26,394 nucleotides of DNA, taken from assembly GCF_001279695.1 (NCBI RefSeq), contig NZ_LGDD01000003.1:1-26394 (forward strand), read 5' to 3'. Under the pieces are notes generated by a model, which searched no databases, had not been told where the DNA came from, and was given only the letters and a program-made list of their open reading frames with translations. This DNA is from Streptomyces sp. WM6378 (lineage in GTDB: Bacteria; Actinomycetota; Actinomycetes; Streptomycetales; Streptomycetaceae). Position numbers and translations under genes: made by a program. This document shows positions 7,495 to 13,769 of the stretch, one piece after another. Every line of letters begins with the position of its first letter. Position 1 is the first letter of the stretch.

Positions 7495-8279
7495 ACGAGA
7501 CCGAGACGGCTCGCGCGATCCTGGCCGTGTGCGGCGCGGGCCTCGCGGTGTCGGCCGGCCGCGACCTGCGGCAGCGCCACGAGTTCGGCGAGGGCGGCGC
7601 TCTGGCGTGGGCGGTGGTCGGCGCCTACCCGCACCACTGCCCCTCGGCCGTGCGCGCGCTCTTCGTGCGGGACCGCTACCGGGTGGTGCTCGCGGTGCAG
7701 TGCGCCGCCGGACTCGCCGCCCCGGTCGTGGCCCCGCTGTCCGCGCCCGGCTCTGCCGTACTGGCCTGCGTCCTGCTGACCACCCTGCTCCTCGGCCTGC
7801 ACCGCAACGACTACGGCACCGACGGAGCGGACCAGATGGCGGCCCTCGCCCTGCTCACCGCCGCCGCCACACTGACCGTCGGTGGCACGGTGGGCCGGCT
7901 CTTCCTGGCGTTCCTCACCGGCCAGTTGGTCCTGAGCTATCTCATCGCCGGGGTGGCCAAACTGGTCTCGCCGAGCTGGCGCGACGGCTCCTGCCTCGCC
8001 CAGATCCTCTCCACCGACTCCTACGGCTCGCCCACGATCGCCGCGCTCCTGCGGTCCCACCCCCTGGTGGGCGCCCTCATGGCATGGGGCGTGATGCTGC
8101 TGGAGGTCACCTTCTGGCTGGCACTCGTCCTGCCCGGCCCCCCACGCTGGGGGCTCCTGGCCGCGGGCGCGGCCCTGCACCTCGGCATCGCGTTCACCAT
8201 GGGGCTCACCACGTTCGTGTTCGCCTTCATCGGGGCGTACCCGGCGCTGGTGTTCACCGCCGCCTCCCTCACCGGCTGA
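7488..8279 (+). CDS. SdpB-like/HTTM-type multi-pass membrane protein
   Basis: The protein has 263 residues and about six to seven hydrophobic segments. ATG 7488 follows GGGAAGGGA and overlaps the previous stop. The middle and C-terminal parts match the horizontally transferred transmembrane (HTTM) / SdpB pattern: HRNDYGTDGADQM, then SYLIAGVAKLVSPSWRDGSCL, MLLEVTFWLALVL and a final FTMGLTTFVFAFIGAYPAL. The K-L-x-S-P-x-W segment after a helix is typical of the family, related to the membrane part of vitamin-K-dependent carboxylases. SdpB proteins act with SdpA on a secreted peptide at the membrane. It lies between the SdpA-like gene and an ABC exporter, six bases before the latter. Chemistry unknown. 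Confidence 0.78.
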   Translation: MLNETETARAILAVCGAGLAVSAGRDLRQRHEFGEGGALAWAVVGAYPHHCPSAVRALFVRDRYRVVLAVQCAAGLAAPVVAPLSAPGSAVLACVLLTTLLLGLHRNDYGTDGADQMAALALLTAAATLTVGGTVGRLFLAFLTGQLVLSYLIAGVAKLVSPSWRDGSCLAQILSTDSYGSPTIAALLRSHPLVGALMAWGVMLLEVTFWLALVLPGPPRWGLLAAGAALHLGIAFTMGLTTFVFAFIGAYPALVFTAASLTG

Positions 8280-8285
8280 CCCCGC

Positions 8286-10256
8286 ATGCGCCGACCACGC
8301 CACGACCGCACGGCCCCCGCGCCCGACTGGGACGCGCAGCGCCCCTCGGAGTCCGAACAGCTCCTGTTCGGTGGCCCCTTGCGCTACGACACCGGCTGGT
8401 CCCAGCACGAGGAGGCCTATCTGGCCCTGAACCTGCGCGCCGTACTGAGACGGCTGCCCCGGCTCCTCGCCTCCGGATTCCGGCTGGCGTGGCGTGCCGA
8501 TCCCCGCGCCGCGCGCGGCCTCGTCGCCGCCAACCTGGGCCGGGGCCTCGCCCAGGCCGCGAGTCTGCTCGCCGTCAACCGCGTGCTGGCCGGGCTGATG
8601 GCCGGCGGGGCCATGGAGGAGCGGCTGCACGGCGTGATCGGCGCCCTCGTCACGGTCGGCCTCTCCCTGACCGGCGGGGCGCTGCTGCGAGCCGTCTCCA
8701 CGTACGCGACCGGACGCCTTGAGCCCCGGGTCGAGCGGATGGCGACCGAGGTCTATCTGGAACGGGCCTCGCGGGTCGAGCTGGCGGCCATCGAGGACGA
8801 CCAGTTCCACAAGCTGCTCGATTCGGCACGCTACGGGGCCTCCTCCGCGCGCCGCATGATGAGCATCGGCAACCGCGTCATCAACGCCGCGACCTCCTTC
8901 GTCACGGCCGCTGGCGTCCTCACCGTGCTGCACCCCGTCCTGCTGCCGCTGCTGACCGTGATGACGCTGCCCGGCTCCTGGAGCGCGCTCACCACCGCCC
9001 GCCGCCGCTACCTGTCCTTCCACGCCTGGACCCAGCACACCCGGGCGGGCGCGCTGATTGGGCAGATGCTGACCGACGCCGGAGCCGCGCCCGAGATCCG
9101 GGTACACGGTGTCGGCCCGTTCCTGCTGCGCCACTTCCGCGCCCTCGCCGAATCCGCCGAGGCCGAACAGTCCCGGCTCGCCCGGCTCGAAGCCCGTACG
9201 GGACTGGTCGCCGCCGGGTGGATCGGCGTCGCCACCGCGGCCACCTACGCGACCCTGGGGGCCCTGCTCCTCAACGGGACCATGGCCCTGTCCGTCGCCG
9301 GCACCGCCGTGATCGCCATCCGCACCGGTTCGGCCAACCTCACCACCCTCGCCATGGAGGTCAACGCCCTCCATGAACAGGCCCTGTTCGTCGGGGACTT
9401 GGAGCGACTGTGCGACGAGGCCGAGCGGCGCACCCGAGCGCCCGGGGGCCTGGCGCTGCCCCGGGCGCCGCACCACATCCGCTTCGAGCAGGTGACGTTC
9501 ACCTACTCCGGGGAGGGGACGCCGGCCCTCGACGACGTGACGCTCACCCTGCCCACCGGGAAGATCGTCGCGCTGGTCGGCAGCAACGGTTCGGGCAAGA
9601 CCACCCTGGCCAAGCTCCTGGCCGGCCTCTACGTCCCGCAGCGTGGCCGCATCCTCTGGGACGACACCGATGCGGCCCTTGCCGACCAGCGGCAGGTGAC
9701 GGACCGGGTGGCGATGGTCGCGCAGGACTTCACCCGCTGGCCCTTCACCGCGCGCGTCAACGTCCTCATCGGCCGCCCCGAGGCCCCGGCCTGCGACGAG
9801 CGCGTCGACCACGCCCTGCGCCACGCCGGAGCCGAGGGCCTCGTCGCCGGGCTGCCCCGCGGTCTGGACACCCTGCTCGCCCGCGGGTTCCGCGGCGGCC
9901 ACCAACTGTCCGGCGGCCAGTGGCAGCGGCTCGGCTTCGGCCGCGCCGCCTACCGGGCCGCCGACGGGCCGGGCCGGATCCTCATCGTCGACGAGCCCAC
10001 CGCCGCGCTCGACGCCCGGGCTGAACTACAGATCTTCGACGAGATCCGCTCCCTCGCCGCGGACGGCAGCACCGTCCTCCTCATCACCCACCGGCTCGCC
10101 TCCGTGCGACACGCCGACCTCGTCCACGTACTCGACCAGGGCCGACTGGTCGAATCCGGTTCGCCCGCCGACCTGTTGGCGGCGGACGGTCTCTACGCCG
10201 AGCTCTACCACCTCCAGGCGAGCCAGTACGCACCGCAGGACGAGTCGTGCCGCTGA
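8286..10256 (+). CDS. ABC exporter, fused membrane and ATPase domains
   Basis: The protein has 656 residues. An unusual cytosolic N-terminal stretch of about 80 residues (with GPLRYDTGWSQHEEAYL) precedes a six-helix type I exporter membrane domain (about 85-355). The ATPase domain follows: Walker A GSNGSGKT at 432-439, signature LSGGQ at 541-545, Walker B ILIVDEP at 565-571 and the H-loop His602. There is no C39 peptidase domain, so leader removal must be done by another protein. The gene is last in the rightward operon, starting six bases after the HTTM gene. Homodimeric exporters of this kind carry peptides, antibiotics or lipids; in this context export of the modified peptide, or self-protection, is the best guess. 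Confidence 0.92.
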   Translation: MRRPRHDRTAPAPDWDAQRPSESEQLLFGGPLRYDTGWSQHEEAYLALNLRAVLRRLPRLLASGFRLAWRADPRAARGLVAANLGRGLAQAASLLAVNRVLAGLMAGGAMEERLHGVIGALVTVGLSLTGGALLRAVSTYATGRLEPRVERMATEVYLERASRVELAAIEDDQFHKLLDSARYGASSARRMMSIGNRVINAATSFVTAAGVLTVLHPVLLPLLTVMTLPGSWSALTTARRRYLSFHAWTQHTRAGALIGQMLTDAGAAPEIRVHGVGPFLLRHFRALAESAEAEQSRLARLEARTGLVAAGWIGVATAATYATLGALLLNGTMALSVAGTAVIAIRTGSANLTTLAMEVNALHEQALFVGDLERLCDEAERRTRAPGGLALPRAPHHIRFEQVTFTYSGEGTPALDDVTLTLPTGKIVALVGSNGSGKTTLAKLLAGLYVPQRGRILWDDTDAALADQRQVTDRVAMVAQDFTRWPFTARVNVLIGRPEAPACDERVDHALRHAGAEGLVAGLPRGLDTLLARGFRGGHQLSGGQWQRLGFGRAAYRAADGPGRILIVDEPTAALDARAELQIFDEIRSLAADGSTVLLITHRLASVRHADLVHVLDQGRLVESGSPADLLAADGLYAELYHLQASQYAPQDESCR

Positions 10257-10754
10257 CCGCCGCCTCGTTGATGCGGGATAGTGCCGACTGTGTGCGCCCG
10301 CCGAGTTGCGCGTCTCCGCCTGGAACGCGCTGTCGTTGAGTGACCAAGTTGTAGTCGTGGGCGGTGGGTTGGCCGTAGCGCACCGGGTCTGATGCTGACG
10401 TGAGGATGGATGTTCCTGTGTTCGGGATCTTGGCCTCGTTGTGTGCTGGCGGGTATGGCTGGAGAGCTTTCACTCCGACGCGATGAACCACTTCTTCGCC
10501 GGCGGCCAGGTCGCCGGCCGGGTCAGCGCTGCCCCCGGTTGATCGCCGTCGCCGTCGCCGCTGTACGGGCCGGAGCCGATGTCCTCGCCGTCTACGCCTT
10601 GGCCAGATTGTCGCCGGAGGTAGCTATCGAGGCCGACCTCCAGATCCTGGCCGCCGTCCCGTAGGCGGAGCGGCGTACGGCACAGCGGGCAGGTACCCCC
10701 GGCCTCAGCCGGACCGGATCGGTTTCACGCGGGAAGTAGCTGAGAGATCTCGGA
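10257..10754. other. Gene-free stretch after the exporter
   Basis: About 500 bp without a credible gene. Short frames such as the one around 10446-10545 (containing ESFHSDAMNHFFAGGQVAG) look like worn coding remnants, but I cannot name a family. No clear terminator for the exporter operon was found. Confidence 0.5.
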
Positions 10755-10858
10755 TCAGGGGCCAGTGAGGATGCCGTGGGTGCCGATGCGGCGCCAGACG
10801 ATGTGCTGCTCGCCTTCTCTGAACCAGGAGCGTGGATCAGGGCCGATCGTGATGCCGT
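10752..10858. repeat. Imperfect direct repeat pair
   Basis: The segments at 10752-10777 (GGATCAGGGGCCAGTGAGG, then ATGCCGT) and 10834-10858 (GGATCAGGGCCGATCGTG, then ATGCCGT) are similar over about 25 bases, 57 bases apart. They fall inside the minus-strand coding-like tail at 10755-10883, so they may reflect an internal duplication there. Confidence 0.4.
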
Positions 10859-10883
10859 CAACTTGTTGACGTCCGTATCCTTC
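10755..10883 (-). pseudogene. Coding-like minus-strand tail, unrecognised
   Basis: Read on the minus strand, the frame ending at TGA 10755-10757 gives QQVDGITIGPDPRSW, then FREGEQHIVWRRIGTHGILTGP, with strongly GC-rich third positions. The composition is that of a real protein C-terminus. The frame runs into the start of the plus-strand DUF6228 gene without a credible start codon, so it is probably the left-over end of a gene cut by rearrangement. Confidence 0.35.
10856..10871. promoter_or_regulatory. Inverted repeat before the DUF6228 gene
   Basis: CGTCAACTTGTTGACG has perfect 6-bp arms around CTTG and ends 17 bases before the GTG at 10889. It could be an operator or an mRNA hairpin near the start codon. 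It overlaps the coding-like minus-strand tail, so chance is not excluded. Confidence 0.35.
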
Positions 10884-10888
10884 GGCAT

Positions 10889-11323
10889 GTGAGTCTGATT
10901 GAAGTGAGTCCCGGACAGCTCGAGCTCGTCGTGCACGGGCCGGGGGCCGCGGCGACCTCCGTCCGCTTTTTCAACTGGTCACGGCCGGATGAGTACGAGA
11001 CCGTCTTCTCGGTGGAGACCCTCGCTGAGGGTGTGCGTGCGCGTCTTGAGGACGTGACGGTGACCGTCTGGGATGACATGGACGAGTTCTTCGATGGCCT
11101 CGCGCGCGACTTCCGCGGCTGGGAAGGCGAGCGGACCTGGATCAACAATCACCTGGTTGTGACAGCCGCGTTTGGCTCGGGCGGCCATGTGTATCTGAGC
11201 TGGACTGTGCGTTCCGGTTTCTTCCCTGAAGACTGGAAGTGCACTCTGACAACCGTCATCGAAGCCGGCGAAGGGATGACGGCCGTAGCCGCTGACCTGA
11301 AAGCATTCCTGACCCAGGGGTAG
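10889..11323 (+). CDS. DUF6228 family protein
   Basis: The protein has 144 residues. The opening MSLIEVSPGQLELVV, the segment FFDGLARDFRGWEGERTW and HVYLSWTVRSG are typical by eye of the actinobacterial DUF6228 family, small soluble proteins often found alone or near polymorphic-toxin and mobile loci and possibly immunity-like. Function is not known. The GTG at 10889 was chosen because family members begin with this MSL-E sequence; no Shine-Dalgarno site is seen, and an inverted repeat lies just upstream. The length matches the family, so it appears intact although its surroundings are debris. Confidence 0.75.
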   Translation: MSLIEVSPGQLELVVHGPGAAATSVRFFNWSRPDEYETVFSVETLAEGVRARLEDVTVTVWDDMDEFFDGLARDFRGWEGERTWINNHLVVTAAFGSGGHVYLSWTVRSGFFPEDWKCTLTTVIEAGEGMTAVAADLKAFLTQG

Positions 11324-11502
11324 GGCGCCGACGTTCGTCCTCTGTGAGGTGTTCTCGCGTTCGGGCCGTTGCCAGGGCAGCCTGATCACAAAGCGGGACC
11401 TTCCTTTGCCGCGAGTAGTCAGAGTTCTTCCACCTCACTGGTGCGCGCCGTGAGTCGGGAGAGGGCGGGTAGGCCCAGGCAGACGGGGGACTGCTTCTTT
11501 TC

Positions 11503-11661
11503 CTACTGAGCTTCGATCTGGGCGATCTTGTCTTCGGCGGCGGCGAGGCTGGTGGGCAGTCCTTCGACTTCGCCGAACCATCTCTCGCCTTCGGCTTCGG
11601 CGATCCTGCCTTTGAGGTTGTCGCGGATCTCTCCAGGCGGGGCTTCTCGTCCAAGGCGACG
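11503..11661 (-). pseudogene. Integrase C-terminal fragment (minus strand)
   Basis: The minus-strand frame ending at TAG 11503-11505 reads LGREAPPGEIRDNLKGRIAE, then AEGERWFGEVEGLPTSLAAAEDKIAQIEAQ. Such a coiled tail (RIAEAE...GEVEGL..SLA.AEDKIAQ) is found at the C-terminus of actinobacterial tyrosine-recombinase-type integrases. About 53 codons remain; a TGA closes the frame upstream. It lies head-to-head with another integrase fragment at 11839-12180, so the locus is scrambled. Confidence 0.5.
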
Positions 11662-11838
11662 TCAGGACTGGGCAGCGGACGTCCCGTTGACCGAACTGAC
11701 TTGGGTTCCGTTCGAGGTCAACTCATAGTGACGACAAGGGGGTTGTGGCCCTTGCCGGCGGGTCGCGGTGACTGCGCGTGTAGTGATGGATCTGGTTTCA
11801 TCGCGTGTCGTCGAGCAGGTCGGCCCGTGGAGGTATGG

Positions 11839-12180
11839 ATGCCAGAGCACAGCACGACGGTCCGGGACGTGGCGACGCTGAAGGTGGCGAGGGTCGGCCG
11901 CGTCGAGAAGAGCGATGACCCGCTGCGGCCGTTCCGGCAGCCCTCGCGCCGGGGCACCTATCAGCCCAAGGAGCCCAAGCCGACCCCGCGGACCATTCCT
12001 GACCAGGCGTCCAACGACCTGTTCTGTGGGCTGAAGTACAACCGGGACAGGGCCCTGATCGCGTTCTACGTCTTCACCGGCGCCCGCGCCTCCGAGCTGC
12101 TGGGTGTCCCGCAGGGCATGGTCGCGCCCGGGGCCAGACGATCGGCGTGGTCCGCAAGGGCAGCCAGGTCCTGCAGCACT
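11839..12180 (+). pseudogene. Tyrosine recombinase/integrase fragment cut by an IS3 element
   Basis: The plus-strand segment RTIPDQASNDLFCGLKYNRD, then RALIAFYVFTGARASELLGV, carries the catalytic-arginine box of tyrosine recombinases (TGARxSELL). Near 12130 the frame changes: the continuation GQTIGVVRKGSQVLQH is read in another frame and is the expected next family segment. It stops at 12180, exactly where the IS3-type terminal repeat begins. The rest of the catalytic domain (HxxR, Tyr) is missing. The ATG at 11839 is only a label; coding similarity may begin slightly upstream. Confidence 0.7.
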
Positions 12181-12245
12181 GAGGCGCCCCCGGTGACGTG
12201 GACACTCTGACAATGGATCTTACAGATCCGAGGGAAGGTGTCCTG

Positions 12246-12569
12246 GTGGGACGTAGGTCTCCGTATCCGGTGGAGTTCAGGAACGATGCCGTCGCGCTGT
12301 ACCGCGCGGCCGACGGGAAGCGCACGTATGCGGCGGTCGCGGCGGATGTCGGGGTGACCGGTGAGACCCTGCGTGGCTGGGTGTGCCGGGCCGACGAACA
12401 CGCAGGTCGCGATCACAGCCGTGGCGAGCAGAGTGAGGCGGGCCGGGACGAGGAACTGGCCCGGCTGCGCGTGGAGAACGGCCGGCTGCGCAAGGCGGAG
12501 AAGGAGTGGGAGCTCAAGTGGGAGATCCTGCGCCGGGCGGCCGCCTATTTTGCTCGGGAGGTGAAGTGA
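12246..12569 (+). CDS. IS3-family transposase OrfA (DNA-binding subunit)
   Basis: The protein has 107 residues from GTG 12246, preceded by AGGGAAGG; ATG 12213 in the same frame is an alternative. The N-terminus YPVEFRNDAVALYRAADGKR, then VAADVGVTGETLRGWV is the IS3 helix-turn-helix that recognises the element ends. A C-terminal leucine-zipper-like stretch (LARLRVENGRLRKAEKEWEL) serves OrfA-OrfAB dimerisation. The stop at 12567-12569 overlaps the orfB start. Confidence 0.85.
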   Translation: MGRRSPYPVEFRNDAVALYRAADGKRTYAAVAADVGVTGETLRGWVCRADEHAGRDHSRGEQSEAGRDEELARLRVENGRLRKAEKEWELKWEILRRAAAYFAREVK

Positions 12570-13465
12570 GGACCCGCCGCTGGGACTTCATCTCCGACAA
12601 CGCCTCAGCTTTCGGTGTGCAGCGGATATGCCGGGTCCTTGAGGTATCTCGTTCGGGCTACTACCGGTGGCTCGCCGGTGCGGAGGCCCGTGCCGTGCGG
12701 CAGGCCGCGGACGACGCCCTGGTCGCGGAGATCCGTGAGATCCACACCGGGCATAAGGGGATGTACGGAGTGCGGCGCGTGCATGCTGAGCTGCGGGGCT
12801 TCGGGCACACGGTAAACCGCAAGCGCGTCGAACGTCTGATGCGGCGGCATCGCATCGAAGGCCGGCACTTGCGGTGTCGAAAGAGCACGACCGTCCCGGA
12901 CCAGCTCGCGCCACTGGCCCCGGACCTCGTCCAACGCGACGTCTCCGCAGGGAAGTTGGACGAGAAGTGGTGCGGCGACATCACATATGTGCAGGTCGGA
13001 TGGGTGTGACTGTATCTCGCCTGCGTCCTGGACATCTGCTCACGCCGGGTACTCGGCTACTCGATGGCCACCCACATGCGGGCCGAACTGGTCATCGACG
13101 CCCTGACGATGGCTGTGGCCTCCCGTGGTGGCCGCGTGGGCGGGGTGATCTTCCACGCGGACAGGGGTTCGCGGTATACGTCGGCCGTGTTCGCGCAGGT
13201 CTGTGGCGGTTTCGGGATCCGCAGGAGCATGGGCCGGGTCGGCTCGAGCTATGACAACGCGCTCGCCGAGTCGTTCTGGCAGGGACCCAAGAGGGAAACG
13301 ATGCACGAGAGGCTGTTCTCGACGGTGCGTCAGGCGAGGCTGGAGATCTTCCAGTGGCTGACCTACTACAACGCCCGCAGGCGTCACAGTGCCCTCAACC
13401 ACCTCTCGCCAGCCGAGTTCGAGCAACAGCATCAGAGAGAACGTAGAATCACACTCGCAGCATGA
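12566..13465 (+). pseudogene. IS3-family transposase OrfB with in-frame TGA
   Basis: The frame from GTG 12566 encodes the catalytic subunit of IS3 elements: an HTH_21-like region (HTGHKGMYGVRRVHAEL), then an rve-type DDE core with Asp138 (WCGDITYV), Asp199 (FHADRGSRYTS) and Glu235 (NALAESFW), the last two separated by the canonical 35 residues. Codon 148 (13007-13009) is TGA where relatives have a Trp-like position (VGWV-stop-LYLACVLD), and the same frame continues to 13465. A single G-to-A change of TGG to TGA explains it. The enzyme would be cut before its second catalytic residue, so the element is probably unable to move itself unless the stop is read through. Confidence 0.85.
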
Positions 13466-13529
13466 CCCCCCGTGTCCACACTCCGGGGGACGCCTCAGCT
13501 CCAGCCGCGCCCATTCCGCGTTGCGCCGT

Positions 13530-13563
13530 CACCGCGACCGGCCAGTCTGGGGCAAGGGCGGGG
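13530..13563. repeat. 34-bp repeat, copy 1
   Basis: Starts CACCGCGACCGGCCAG and continues to GGGCGGGG. It agrees with 15802-15835 at 28 of 34 positions, in direct orientation. The two copies flank the phosphoesterase gene. Confidence 0.5.
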
Positions 13564-13588
13564 TGGTGGCCAAAGCCACGCCCCCGCC
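13557..13588. terminator. GC-rich hairpin downstream of the phosphoesterase
   Basis: GGCGGGGTGGTGGC and GCCACGCCCCCGCC pair at 12 of 14 positions around CAAA. It could end transcription of the minus-strand phosphoesterase (stop 13770), although it is about 180 bases away, or of the IS3 transposase from the other side. Confidence 0.4.
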
Positions 13589-13769
13589 GCGCAAAAACAG
13601 GGCGGATAAGGGCACACAGGAGGAAGAGGCACCGGGTGCAACGCTTCCCAAGCGGGCTGACCTGACCTGTGGGCACCCAGCATTGTCAGCCGGGGTGACC
13701 ATGACGACCATTGGGAGCTTTGTGACGACCGCCTTCTTCGTGCCAGCCGCGTCGCGGTCAGGGCCTTCT

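Larger units (their letters stand above)
12180..13497 (+). mobile_element. IS3-family insertion sequence, 1318 bp
   Basis: The ends are imperfect inverted repeats of 26 bases, matching at about 20 positions: left TGAGGCGCCCCCGG...GTGGACAC at 12180-12205 and right GTGTCCAC...CCGGGGGACGCCTCA at 13472-13497. Both begin with TG when read from outside. Inside lie orfA and orfB in the IS3 arrangement, orfB in the -1 frame relative to orfA. No 3- or 4-base target duplication is seen (left flank AGCAC, right flank GCTCC), and the right flank is not the continuation of the interrupted integrase, so DNA next to the element was deleted or rearranged after insertion. Confidence 0.8.
13498..13769. other. 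Gene-free stretch right of the IS3 element
   Basis: No gene is supported here. It holds one copy of a 34-bp repeat (13530-13563) also found at 15802-15835, and a GC-rich hairpin at 13557-13588. Confidence 0.5.

Noticed and set aside
6822..9905. A very long open frame (over 1000 codons) on the minus strand opposite the SdpA-like, HTTM and ABC genes
   Set aside because: It is the antisense shadow of well-supported genes with clear motifs; its sequence is low-complexity Gly/Gln/Arg-rich with no family resemblance. Such frames are common in GC-rich DNA.
10410..10664. 84-codon plus-strand frame in the gene-free stretch after the exporter
   Set aside because: Arg/Pro-rich beginning, no Shine-Dalgarno site and no family resemblance; at best a remnant.
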